Source of the DNA: Caldatribacterium sp051549785
Lineage (GTDB): Bacteria > Atribacterota > Atribacteria > Atribacterales > Caldatribacteriaceae
Reading direction: 5' to 3'
Length of the DNA stretch: 64,000 nt
Assembly: GCF_051549785.1 (NCBI RefSeq)
Contig: NZ_CP189974.1
Location: 620,001-684,000, forward strand
Numbering within the stretch: position 1 is the first letter of the stretch; the number at the start of each line of letters is the position of its first letter. This document shows, piece after piece, positions 7,817-15,882 of the stretch. Below the pieces are notes generated by a model. That model had not been told where the DNA came from. It saw only the letters and a program-made list of their open reading frames with translations, and did not search any database. Both the position numbers and the translations under genes were made by a program.

Positions 7817-9586
7817 ATGCTGCGGCAGTTTCTTCTTGGGCTTTTGCTGGTTTTTGGTTTTGGCGCGCTGGCGTATGCTGGGGTGCTTCCTGAGCTTCGG
7901 GGCGTCTGGATTGACGTGCGGAGCATTCCGGGGGATGAAGCGGGCGTGCGGCACATGGTGGAACGGCTGTCCCGGGCGAATTTCAACGCCCTCTTTGTGG
8001 AGTCCTTCTACCGGGGGGAGACCATTTACCCTTCGGAGTTCCTTGAAAGTGCCGGCCTTCCTGCGCAGATGGAACATTTCAGGCGCCTTGGGTTTGACCC
8101 CCTCAGGGCGTTCGTCGAGGAGGCCCATCAGCGCAACGTGCAGGTTCATGCTTGGTTTCATATGTTCTACGTAGGGCTTGATGCGCCGGGACCCGTGCTC
8201 TCGGCTTTTCCTCAGTGGGCGGCCCGGAACCGGGATGGGTCGTCCGGGTACACCCAGGGGGGCAAGCGGTTCTTTTTCGTGTGCCCTCTGCACGAGGGGG
8301 TGCTCGAGTTCTATCGGGGGCTTCTTGGGGAGGTTGTGGAACGCTACGACCTTGATGGGGTACACCTTGATTACTTCCGCTTTCCTGACCCCACCATCGC
8401 CGATACCTGTTACTGTGAGGCCTGCCGTCGGGCATTCCAAAAAGTGACGGGATTTGACCCCCTTGTCCTTGATCCGGTAGAGAACTTTGAGGCCCACCGG
8501 GAGTGGGTGGCCTTCAGGGCAGGAGGGCTTTCGGACTTTGCCGCTGCCCTCTCGGCATACCTCCGTCGCCTCCGGCCAGAGCTCCTTCTTTCCTGTGCGG
8601 TGAAGCCCTTCGGGTTTCCCCTTGAGGGGTATCCAGGGTTTTTACAGGACTGGCCGACCTGGGGGAGGAAGGGAGTTTTCGATTTCCTCGTCCCCATGAC
8701 CTACAGTTCCCGACCGCAGGAGTTTGAGGGGATGCTGCGCTTTGTTCGGACGTTCCTACGGGGGATCCCGTTCTGTGCGGGGGTGTGGTGCATGGGGATG
8801 GACGCGGCCACCGTTTGTGAGGAAATCCGAAGAGCTCGAAAGCACACACCCTGTGGTGTTGTCCTTTTCGCCTATCCCTACCTTGGAGATGACCTTCTTG
8901 CCGTCCTTTCCCGGGATGCTTTCGCCGCTTTTTCCCCGCCTCCTGGAAAGGAGGATTTTCCTCATCTCGTCTCTTCACCCCTTGACCCTCAGGATTTCCT
9001 CGAGAAACGCCGGACCATAAGGGCAAAGAGGGTGGGCGTGCCTTGTGTGGTGGATGGGGTACTTGAGGAACTCTGGCAGGAAGCGGACTGGCAGGGAGAT
9101 TTTACCCTCATCGTGGGAGGGAAGCCCTCCTGGGATACAAAAGTTGCCGTGCTTTACGATGAGGCGTGTCTCTATGTGGCCTACGTCCTTGAGGGGAAAC
9201 CCCAGAAGAGGGAAATCACCCGGCGCGACGGCCCAGTGTTCTACGACGACTCGGTGGAACTCTTCCTCGACCCCTGGGCAAGTCGGAGTTTTTTCTTCCA
9301 GTTTGCGGTGAACCTCCTCGGGACGCAGTACGACGGATCTTCCTTCTTGGGATCCCGCTTCGATGGAACCTGGCAGGTGGGTGTGGCAGAAACGGCTGGA
9401 GCAACGGTTGTGGAGATGGTCATACCCTTCACAACGCTTGACCGGGGTACTCCCCAAGTGGGGGAGCGCTTCGGGGTGAACTTCTGCCGGAACGACCTGA
9501 CGCAGGGAGCATTCTCGACCTGGACGGAGATGCCCGGAATCTACGGGGCCTCGTTCTTTTTCGGAACCCTGGAATTTGGGCCCTAA
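7817..9586 (+). CDS. Secreted GHL10-type glycoside hydrolase with C-terminal sugar-binding domain
   Basis: A 589-residue exported protein. The N-terminus is a signal peptide (FLLGLLLVFGFGALAYA). Residues about 25-370 form a TIM-barrel of the GHL10/DUF187 glycosylhydrolase-like family: ELRGVWIDVRS opens it, with VHAWFHMFY, DGVHLDYFRFPD and LLLSCAVKPFG further on. After a linker, residues about 400-589 look like a family 9-type carbohydrate-binding module (CVVDGVLEELWQEADW, VAVLYDEACLYVAYV, YDDSVELFLDP). ATG 7817 is chosen over GTG 7808 because GGGGTGA lies eight bases before it. It probably cleaves or binds extracellular polysaccharide; the substrate is not evident. Confidence 0.82.
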   Translation: MLRQFLLGLLLVFGFGALAYAGVLPELRGVWIDVRSIPGDEAGVRHMVERLSRANFNALFVESFYRGETIYPSEFLESAGLPAQMEHFRRLGFDPLRAFVEEAHQRNVQVHAWFHMFYVGLDAPGPVLSAFPQWAARNRDGSSGYTQGGKRFFFVCPLHEGVLEFYRGLLGEVVERYDLDGVHLDYFRFPDPTIADTCYCEACRRAFQKVTGFDPLVLDPVENFEAHREWVAFRAGGLSDFAAALSAYLRRLRPELLLSCAVKPFGFPLEGYPGFLQDWPTWGRKGVFDFLVPMTYSSRPQEFEGMLRFVRTFLRGIPFCAGVWCMGMDAATVCEEIRRARKHTPCGVVLFAYPYLGDDLLAVLSRDAFAAFSPPPGKEDFPHLVSSPLDPQDFLEKRRTIRAKRVGVPCVVDGVLEELWQEADWQGDFTLIVGGKPSWDTKVAVLYDEACLYVAYVLEGKPQKREITRRDGPVFYDDSVELFLDPWASRSFFFQFAVNLLGTQYDGSSFLGSRFDGTWQVGVAETAGATVVEMVIPFTTLDRGTPQVGERFGVNFCRNDLTQGAFSTWTEMPGIYGASFFFGTLEFGP

Positions 9587-9590
9587 GAAA

Positions 9591-9640
9591 CACCTATAGG
9601 GGAGCCGCCTCTCTGCGGGAAGGCAGCCCCCCTATAGGTG
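9591..9640. terminator. Perfect 12-bp stem-loop after the glycoside hydrolase gene
   Basis: CACCTATAGGGG (9591-9602) pairs perfectly with CCCCTATAGGTG (9629-9640) around a 26-base loop that has its own GCC/GGC pairing. No T run follows, so it may be a Rho-assisted terminator or an mRNA-stabilising structure at the convergent junction. From 9641 to 9854 there is an A/T-rich palindromic tract near 9735-9755 and no recognisable gene. Confidence 0.55.
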
Positions 9641-9854
9641 CAAGGAGGGGATTTTCGCTCGTCAGGAATCTTTTCCCGAACTCCAGGAGATAATTATAGA
9701 GGGTTTCCCCTACCTGTCAAGGGGGTGGGGAGAATTTTTTAAAAAATTTTTAGAAACCCATGGAATTCACAGGGAGAAACGCTTCTTCGTACTCCTCTTT
9801 GAGGACCTAAGCGTTCGTCTTTCTGGCCAAAAGGGCGGGTAGGCGTTTTCCGGT

Positions 9855-11930
9855 TCACAGCGTGCCGGAGGGGGTGAGAGTCCGGGGACGACCTTCTTCA
9901 TGGACAACCTGCAGGAATACCTGGACAAGGTCTGGGTCAAACTGCGTCCCCGCACCTTTTGTGATTTCCTCCAGGGCTTCTGTTCGAGACAGAGCCTTCC
10001 GGTTGGGCCGGTCGCTGGTCATGGCTACAAAAGCATCGACGATGGCGATAATGCGAGCAAAAAGCGGTATTTCCCTACCTTTGAGCCCCCGGGGATACCC
10101 TGTGCCGTCGAAGTGCTCATGGTGGGCGAGGATACCTTCGGCAACGGGGAGGAGTTCTGGGAAGACCCGGGCGATACGGTACCCGATTTCCGGGTGTTTT
10201 CGAGCCTCTTCCCACTCCTCCCGGGTGAGGGGACCGGGTTTGAAGAGTATGGCCCGGGGAATGGCGACTTTCCCAAGGTCATGGAGCCGTACGAGGAGGT
10301 CAAGGGTTTCGAGTTCTGCCTGGGGAAGCCCGAGGGCCTCGCCCATCCTCCGGGCGAGGGTGCGCATCCGCCTGTAGTGTGTTTCCATCTCTCCCGGGAT
10401 TTCTCGGAGGGATTGTTCAAAAGAGAGGATGAGAGCAGCACGGGAGCTCTTTGCCTCAACGAGCTTGTTCCGGTACATACGGTTTTCGGCTTCACTGAGG
10501 ACGGCGTCGATGTCCTCGCCCTCCCTTTCTTTGGTGGCGCACCCCAAGGCCACGCTGATAGGGAAAGGACCCCCTTCTTTCTCGGACTCCTCCTCACAGA
10601 ACTTCCGGATTCGCTGGAGGACGTCCTGTGAAGCCGGAGCAGAAGTCCTGGGAAGGAGGATAACGAATTCGTCCCCTCCCCAGCGAGCAACGATATCCTC
10701 TTTCCGGCAGGCACGGGTGAGGATTGCGGCTACCTTCTTCAGGAGTTCGTCGCCCTTGGCATGGCCAAAGGCATCGTTCACGAGCTTCAGGTTGTTGACA
10801 TCGGCCATAACCACGCTCAGGGGGAGTTGCCTTGGAACGTCGAGCCGCTTGATGGCGTCTTCGAAGTAGAGCCGATTGTAGAGGCCGGTGAGGGGATCGT
10901 GGAAAGTGAGGTAGAGGATGTGCTCTTCGGCCCGCTTTCTGGCGGTGATGTTGGAGGAGACGGTAACCACCCGGAAGACCCGGCCTTCCTCGTCAAGGAT
11001 GGGGTACGCCCTCTGGTGCCAGACAGTACCGTTGTGGGATGTCACTTCGGCTTCTTCCGGTTTACCGCTCTTGAAGGCTTTCACCGTTGCACATCCGGGG
11101 CAAGGGGCATCCCGCTTCTCGAAGACCTCAAAGCAGTACTTCCCGACGATATCCCCAGGCTCAAGGTGAAAATTCCGGGATACGGCTCTGTTCACCCAGA
11201 CGATTTTTGGTCCTTCTTCGTAGTATGCAACCTGGTCCTCGATGGCGTCGAGGATGAGTGCCCTTTCTCTCTCCGATGCCCGCAGCGCTTCTGCGACTCT
11301 CTTGAACTCGGTGATGTCCCAGTTGACCCCCACGATTCCTGTAATGGTTCCCCTCTCATCGACAACGGGGATTTTGTTCGTGGCAATCCAGATTTTCCGT
11401 TGCTCTCCGGTCGCAAGATCGGGGTCCTCTCGCTCTTCATTGAGGAGGGGTTTCCCGGTGCGCAGGAGCTCTTCCTCTTCGTCCCAGTAGCGTCGGGCGA
11501 GATCCTCCGGGTAGAGGTCGAAATCCGTTTTGCCAATCATCTCGTGGGGGGAAGAAAAGCCGTGATGCCTGGCGTCGGCTTCGTTCGCAAAGATGAAGCG
11601 GTGATTTGTGTCTTTGACGTAGACGTGGGCAGGCAGAGCGTTGAGGATCTTCACAAAGAGGTCTCTCTCTTCAAGCTGCCCTCCCAGGTTCCCGGGGTAT
11701 GCGATGTCCCAGAGCACGAAGATGGTGCCGAGTTGCCCGCAGGGCAGTGTGGCAACGCCGAAGGTCCTCCCACCCACCGTCCACGAAGAAGACCCCTGGG
11801 GTGCCCGAGCAAGGAGCTCCCCGAGCCGGAATGTGTCCTGTGGCGCAAGGGAGAGAAGACGAAAAGCCTCTTCATTCGCAGCGACAACCGTTCCCCTCGT
11901 GTCGACGAAAACAATCCCTATCTTCCTCAC
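9855..11930 (-). CDS. PAS-GGDEF-HD-GYP cyclic-di-GMP signalling protein
   Basis: A 691-residue cytoplasmic sensor protein. Residues about 1-75 look like a small PAS-like domain, followed by two clearer PAS domains (about 85-220 with AHVYVKDTNHRFIFANE, and about 225-340). Next is a GGDEF diguanylate cyclase domain (about 345-500) with intact RWGGDEF, then an HD-GYP phosphodiesterase domain (about 510-670) with LHDLGK, HHEHFDGTGYP and RIIAIVDAF. Both catalytic signatures are intact, so it may both make and degrade c-di-GMP. The CPGC pair in the last PAS domain might respond to redox, which is inference. The GTG start at 11930 has TGAGGAG eight bases upstream, inside the PfkB pseudogene remnant. 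Confidence 0.9.
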   Translation of the reverse strand: MRKIGIVFVDTRGTVVAANEEAFRLLSLAPQDTFRLGELLARAPQGSSSWTVGGRTFGVATLPCGQLGTIFVLWDIAYPGNLGGQLEERDLFVKILNALPAHVYVKDTNHRFIFANEADARHHGFSSPHEMIGKTDFDLYPEDLARRYWDEEEELLRTGKPLLNEEREDPDLATGEQRKIWIATNKIPVVDERGTITGIVGVNWDITEFKRVAEALRASERERALILDAIEDQVAYYEEGPKIVWVNRAVSRNFHLEPGDIVGKYCFEVFEKRDAPCPGCATVKAFKSGKPEEAEVTSHNGTVWHQRAYPILDEEGRVFRVVTVSSNITARKRAEEHILYLTFHDPLTGLYNRLYFEDAIKRLDVPRQLPLSVVMADVNNLKLVNDAFGHAKGDELLKKVAAILTRACRKEDIVARWGGDEFVILLPRTSAPASQDVLQRIRKFCEEESEKEGGPFPISVALGCATKEREGEDIDAVLSEAENRMYRNKLVEAKSSRAALILSFEQSLREIPGEMETHYRRMRTLARRMGEALGLPQAELETLDLLVRLHDLGKVAIPRAILFKPGPLTREEWEEARKHPEIGYRIARVFPELLPVAEGILAHHEHFDGTGYPRGLKGREIPLFARIIAIVDAFVAMTSDRPNRKALSRTEALEEITKGAGTQFDPDLVQVFLQVVHEEGRPRTLTPSGTL

Positions 11931-11939
11931 AAAGAGCGC

Positions 11940-12660
11940 TCCTCACCGAGTGAACCGTAACGGGGAAGGCGAAACCTGCAGGGCGAGCGTCCCCTGAACC
12001 TGCCGGATGCACCGCTTCGACCTCCAAGGGCTCCACGAAGAAGAGGCCCTCTTTACCCCTGAAGATGGCTCCTCTCTGCCCCAGGGTGCGTACGGGCAAC
12101 CTGCACCCCTTTGAGGAGAACGCTAAGGAACGTCTCCACGTCGTTTAGGAGATGCCCGAAGGTGATGGCCCCTCTTCCCGATGCGTTTTCACCCTGAAAA
12201 GGCGCAGCGGGAGCTCGAGGAGCCCCTTCCCCAGCTACCAATGATAACCTTTCTTCTTCGATAGTGGAAGAGGGCTTCCGCGTAAAACTCTTCAAAAAGG
12301 GGAACACTCCCGAGAAAGGACCATATTGGCTTACCCTTAGAGTGCTTTGAGTTTGTTCAGAAGGTCCTCTTAGCCCATCCAGTTGTCGCCACCCGGGTGA
12401 CTCCCCCTATGCCGGGACAGTCGTGATGGCTTCTCCGACAAGAAGCTGCGGCACCGACTCTCCTGTGTATCCTCTCGGGGGCAGGAGGTGCTCACATGGC
12501 ACCCCAAGTTCCCGGAAAACCCGACAGACGTTTGAGTCTTCCCCTCCGTAATCTCAGTAACCCGGGTGACGTCAATGCGTCCCTCAAGCCTGTGCGCTTC
12601 CACAAAGAGCGTTCGGTCAAGGCAGGGATTGGGAGCGATGACGAGGACCGTAGCACGGAG
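11940..12660 (-). pseudogene. Decayed PfkB-family sugar kinase
   Basis: Read on the minus strand across frames, the sequence contains recognisable pieces of a 1-phosphofructokinase/tagatose-6-phosphate-kinase-like PfkB protein. The N-terminal strand VLVIAPNPCLDRTLFVEAHRL lies near 12585-12650. NVCRVFRELGVPCEHLL in another frame is the usual GGK-x-NVA-RV-L-x-x-LG helix, near 12500-12545. GQRGAIFRGKEGLFFVEPLEVEAVHPAGSGDA lies near 11985-12080 and corresponds to the anion-hole GAGD motif. Frame changes and stops interrupt all the parts, and the middle is poorly preserved, so no functional product is expected. This sits just upstream of the PAS-GGDEF gene and supplies its ribosome binding site. 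Confidence 0.62.
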
Positions 12661-12902
12661 AGTGGAGGAACCCTGGCAAGGAGCATCATAGAGAATCCAT
12701 GGACCCTGGAAAGCGACGGGACTTCTCTAAAGAAGTTCACAGGGTAGATGGTGCCCCAGAAATGCAAAGGAAAGCCCTGGAATCTCTTCGAGGAGGTACT
12801 CCCAGGTTGCAGCCGGTGTTGGCGCCCATGTGGGCCGTGTCTCTTCTGTCTAACTAAAGGCATCCCTACAACGAGTTGGCGCTATCTTAGCGTTGGTTCT
12901 GT

Positions 12903-12931
12903 TTGACGCTTTAGATGAGGGATGCTATAAT
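12903..12931 (+). promoter_or_regulatory. Sigma70-type promoter of the lipoprotein gene
   Basis: TTGACG at 12903-12908 and TATAAT at 12926-12931, separated by exactly 17 bases. This lies about 30 bases before the lipoprotein start and is the best conventional promoter in the window. Confidence 0.8.
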
Positions 12932-12962
12932 AAGCTATCTTTTCATGAAAGGAGGGGCAAGA

Positions 12963-13304
12963 ATGCGGAGAACTTTGCCCCTAATTCTGGCTCTCTTGGT
13001 AGTATTTGCTCTGGTGGCTACAGGATGCGGTGGTACCGGTGGAACCCAGCCGCCTGGTCCGCCTCAGCCAGCTTTATGCACGCTGCGGGTTCAGTCGACT
13101 TCCCCGTATGTGTGGGGGTACGTCTGGGTGAACGGGATGAACACGGGCGTATATCTTGACCCCATGGGCGTGGCGACAGTGGGTCAGTACCCCTGTGGTC
13201 AGCAGGTGAGCGTGCAGATTGTCGATCAATACGGCCAGTTCAGTCACATTGAAGTCGTCACCATGGTTAGCCCGGTGACCACGCTGAACTTCTCCTGGTG
13301 GTAA
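12963..13304 (+). CDS. Small lipoprotein, function unknown
   Basis: A 113-residue exported lipoprotein. It has a basic start (MRRTL), a hydrophobic stretch, and a lipobox ending LVATGC, so the mature protein would begin at Cys 19. A Gly/Pro/Gln-rich linker follows. The roughly 80-residue mature domain, rich in beta-strand residues (YVWGYVWVNGMNTGVYLDP, then VSVQIVDQYGQFSHIEVV), resembles a PEGA-like or small Ig-like surface domain, though I cannot assign a family. ATG 12963 is chosen because AAAGGAGG precedes it and the signal peptide starts there. It is a single-gene unit with its own promoter and a stem-loop downstream. Confidence 0.78.
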   Translation: MRRTLPLILALLVVFALVATGCGGTGGTQPPGPPQPALCTLRVQSTSPYVWGYVWVNGMNTGVYLDPMGVATVGQYPCGQQVSVQIVDQYGQFSHIEVVTMVSPVTTLNFSWW

Positions 13305-13326
13305 TATAATGTGAGGTGAGAAGGCG

Positions 13327-13349
13327 CCGGGGTGGAGGATCCACCCCGG
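13327..13349 (+). terminator. Stem-loop terminator after the lipoprotein gene
   Basis: CCGGGGTGGA (13327-13336) and TCCACCCCGG (13340-13349) form a perfect 10-bp stem with a 3-base loop, 22 bases after the lipoprotein stop codon. The following T run is short. From 13350 to 13553 I see no gene. Confidence 0.65.
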
Positions 13350-13553
13350 GTTCTGACGTTGTGCTTTCCCCCTTCCCGTTCTTCCTCCAAATTCTCTGTT
13401 TTGTGCTCAGGAGAGGAGCTTTCTGTGGCCTCCTGCGTCCTTTTTCAGGATGGTCCTGATAGACATGAAAGGGCCCCACGTGACCCCTTTCCGGAAAACT
13501 CTTTCTGCTTTTTCCCAGCCTTTTGCTTGGCCCCTGACCGGTACAGAGGACAA

Positions 13554-13722
13554 TGTCGTCGACCTCCGGTAGTGCAAAAACCCCTGGAGATCGACGACAC
13601 TTCAAAAAACCCCTCTAACCCTCTTGACAGAGGGAAAAAGTTGTGATTTCATTTACATAAAGCGTACCTTGACAGGTGAACATGGTCTTCTCAGGAATCC
13701 TTATTTAAAGCCCACAAAACGG
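13554..13722 (+). promoter_or_regulatory. CRISPR leader 1
   Basis: This 169-base leader matches the leader of array 2 (36615-36783) at every position except one (G in TCAGGAATCC here, A there). It begins with a long stem-loop: TGTCGTCGACCTCCGG (13554-13569) pairs with CCTGGAGATCGACGACA (13583-13599) around a 13-base loop. A TTGACA at 13624-13629 with a weak -10 (TTTCAT) 17 bases later may start array transcription. The last bases before the first repeat are CACAAAACGG. No cas genes lie next to this array. Confidence 0.85.
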
Positions 13723-14208
13723 GTTTGTAGCCTACCTATGAGGGATGGAAACACCGCTACCTCCTCCAAAGTTCAATGAGTGAACCGGTTTGTAGCCTAC
13801 CTATGAGGGATGGAAACACCGCTACCTCCTCCAAAGTTCAATGAGTGAACCGGTTTGTAGCCTACCTATGAGGGATGGAAACACCGCTACCTCCTCCAAA
13901 GTTCAATGAGTGAACCGGTTTGTAGCCTACCTATGAGGGATGGAAACAGCAGATGGCGAAGTGGGCCGCAGAGGGCAGACGGCGGTTTGTAGCCTACCTA
14001 TGAGGGATGGAAACTGCAATGGACGCCCTACGTTACGCACTGACCGGCCGTTTGTAGCCTACCTATGAGGGATGGAAACCACCAAAGCCAACATCACCGA
14101 CTTAGAGACCATCACCAGTTTGTAGCCTACCTATGAGGGATGGAAACCAACCCCTACGAACTTGACCATCCTTACCACCCCCTCGTTTGTAGCCTACCTA
14201 TGAGGGAT
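13723..14208 (+). CRISPR. CRISPR array 1 (8 repeats, 7 spacers)
   Basis: The repeats are 30 bases, beginning GTTTGTAGCC and ending GGATGGAAAC, at 13723, 13788, 13853, 13918, 13985, 14050, 14118 and 14185. Spacers are 35, 35, 35, 37, 35, 38 and 37 bases. The three leader-proximal spacers (13753-13787, 13818-13852, 13883-13917) are identical, beginning ACCGCTACCT. The last repeat matches only positions 1-24, then diverges. The repeat is the same as in array 2, so the Cas proteins encoded 14 kb downstream must serve both. The array ends about 80 bases before the dctP promoter. Confidence 0.97.
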
Positions 14209-14288
14209 TCAACGTGCTTTCCTTTTCGTCTTCTTGTCTTGTCCCTCCCCGAATCTCTTCTTTTCTCGCGGTATATGGAAGTTGCTTC

Positions 14289-14317
14289 TTGACGCCTCCT
14301 TTAAAGAATGCTAACAT
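14289..14317 (+). promoter_or_regulatory. Promoter of the first TRAP operon
   Basis: TTGACG at 14289-14294 and TAACAT at 14312-14317 with a 17-base spacer, about 30 bases before the dctP start. A GntR-type operator candidate overlaps its downstream edge. Confidence 0.72.
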
Positions 14318-14328
14318 GGTAGCATACA
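14316..14328 (+). promoter_or_regulatory. Candidate GntR operator at the dctP promoter
   Basis: ATGGTAGCATACA at 14316-14328 overlaps the end of the -10 box. The same motif with one change, ATGGTAGTATACA, lies at 19049-19061 on the -10 box of the GntR-family regulator gene. The GTATAC core resembles operators of FCD-type GntR regulators of uronate genes (UxuR/ExuR type). Confidence 0.5.
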
Positions 14329-14347
14329 AAAGAGGGGAGGTAAGAGT

Positions 14348-15325
14348 ATGCGCCGTTTTTCCCTTATCTTCCTCGTGGTGCTCCTTGGGGTTTTTGGGGT
14401 GTGTGTCCTCGGTGCGGAGGCCAAAATCGTCTGGAAGTTCGGACACCTGGTGAACGAGGAACACATGTGGCACCGCACTGCGGTAAAATTCGCTGAACTC
14501 GTGAAGGAAAAGACGAACGGCGAAATCGAGATTGTGATTTACCCCAACGAACAGCTGGGGAAGGAAATCGAGGTCCTCACCATGATTCAGGCTGGTACTG
14601 CAGACCTCACCATTTCTGGAGAATCCATGCAGAACTGGGCGCCCAAAGCCGCGCTCATTGCTGCACCCTATGCCTTTAAATCCATCGACCACATGGTGAA
14701 GGCCGTAAATAGTGACATCGGCCATGAGATTCGCCAGGAAATCATTGAGAAAGTCGGCGTGATTCCCCTCTACTACCACATCCGGGCACCTCGGAATCTC
14801 ACCTCCAACAAACCCGTCCACAAACCGGAAGATGTGCGGGGGCTCCGGCTTCGTCTACCCAACGTTCCGCTCTTTGTGGAGGCCTGGAAGGCGGTGGGAG
14901 CAAGCCCACAGGTTATGGCCTTCAGCGAGGTCTTCACCGCCCTGCAACAGGGAGTCATTGACGCCCAGGAAAACCCTTACGACCTCATTTACAACGCCAG
15001 CCTCTATGAGGTTCAGAAGTACGTGAATGAGACCGAGCACGTCATCGGCTGGGTCTGGGTGGTTCTGGGGAAAAAGCAGTTTGAATCCCTTCCCAAAAAT
15101 CTCCAGGATGCCGTTCTTGAAGCAGCCCGGGAAGCCCAGCAGTATGCAGATCTCCTCTTCTGGCAGGAAATCCCCACGTTTAAGCAGAAGCTCATCGAAA
15201 AGGGCATGGTAATCAATTCTGACGTGGACAAGGAGGCCTTCCGGAAGATTATGTCTGAGGCTGTAGAAAAGGTTCTTACCCCTGAGCAGGCAGCTCTTTA
15301 CAAGCGCATCCAGGAGCTTGAGTAG
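14348..15325 (+). CDS. dctP: TRAP transporter solute-binding protein (DctP family)
   Basis: A 325-residue periplasmic binding protein for an organic acid or sugar acid. A signal peptide (RFSLIFLVVLLGVFGVCVLGAEA) is followed by the DctP fold. Signatures include FGHLVNEEHMWHRTAVKFAELV, GEIEIVIYPNEQLG, and the ligand-arginine segment DVRGLRLRLPNVPLFVEAWKAVGASP with TALQQGVIDAQENP. ATG 14348 has GGGGAGGTAAGAGT upstream. It is the first gene of an operon with dctQ, dctM, two dehydrogenases and a GntR regulator. The substrate is probably a uronate or aldonate given the neighbours (inference). A terminator-like stem-loop follows, before dctQ. Confidence 0.93.
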   Translation: MRRFSLIFLVVLLGVFGVCVLGAEAKIVWKFGHLVNEEHMWHRTAVKFAELVKEKTNGEIEIVIYPNEQLGKEIEVLTMIQAGTADLTISGESMQNWAPKAALIAAPYAFKSIDHMVKAVNSDIGHEIRQEIIEKVGVIPLYYHIRAPRNLTSNKPVHKPEDVRGLRLRLPNVPLFVEAWKAVGASPQVMAFSEVFTALQQGVIDAQENPYDLIYNASLYEVQKYVNETEHVIGWVWVVLGKKQFESLPKNLQDAVLEAAREAQQYADLLFWQEIPTFKQKLIEKGMVINSDVDKEAFRKIMSEAVEKVLTPEQAALYKRIQELE

Positions 15326-15357
15326 GAATCCAGGTGGTGGGGGATGGCATGTGGGAA

Positions 15358-15393
15358 GCCTCGGCAGGAAACTGCCGAGGCTTTCTTTTTTTT
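15358..15393 (+). terminator. Intra-operon terminator between dctP and dctQ
   Basis: GCCTCGGCAG (15358-15367) pairs perfectly with CTGCCGAGGC (15372-15381) around a GAAA tetraloop and is followed by a T-rich run. This is a textbook Rho-independent terminator placed between binding-protein and permease genes. It likely attenuates transcription so that the binding protein is made in excess. Confidence 0.85.
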
Positions 15394-15405
15394 GGAGGGA
15401 GTGCA

Positions 15406-15882
15406 ATGGAAAAGCGGGATCCTCTCGAGGCGATTCTGGCCACAGGAATGATGGTGGCCTTTCTGGCACTCGTTGGCGTGGTGATGCTGAGCGTTACCAC
15501 GAGGTTTTCCCTCCCTTTCGTTGTGTTCTCCTGGACCGAGGAGACCTCGAGGTTCCTCTTCGTTTGGGCTGTGGCTCTTGGGGCTCCCTGTGCGCTGAAG
15601 CGAGGAGAATTCGTGAGCGTCGATTTCCTGATCCGCCGCTTCCCCCACAAAGCGGCAAGGGGTCTCCAGGCTACCTTCAGTTTCATCACAGGAGGGTTCT
15701 TCCTTGTGGTTTTCTGGTACAGCCTCCAGTTTGCCCGGCTTGGGCTTTTGCAGATGTCGCCGACCATGCGTATCCCCATGGTCTTCGCCTATGCCAGTAT
15801 GGTTGTCGTTTCCTTTTTTCTTGCCTTTTACGCTTTTCGACAGGGGGTTCTTGTTTTCAGGAAGAGGAGTGATGCCAGGTGA
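15406..15882 (+). CDS. dctQ: TRAP transporter small permease (DctQ family)
   Basis: A 158-residue membrane protein with four predicted helices, the small subunit of a TRAP transporter. The family signature W-T-E-E-x-x-R (FSWTEETSRFLFVWAVALGA) is at about residues 44-62, followed by the GEFVSVDFLIRRFP loop. ATG 15406 is used, with GGAGGG upstream; the frame is open further upstream across the terminator, but that stretch is not DctQ-like. The stop overlaps the dctM start (TGATG), indicating coupled translation. Confidence 0.92.
   Translation: MEKRDPLEAILATGMMVAFLALVGVVMLSVTTRFSLPFVVFSWTEETSRFLFVWAVALGAPCALKRGEFVSVDFLIRRFPHKAARGLQATFSFITGGFFLVVFWYSLQFARLGLLQMSPTMRIPMVFAYASMVVVSFFLAFYAFRQGVLVFRKRSDAR

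Noticed and set aside
10761..11960. Plus-strand open frame of 399 codons
   Set aside because: Antisense to the PAS and GGDEF domains, which are clearly encoded on the minus strand.
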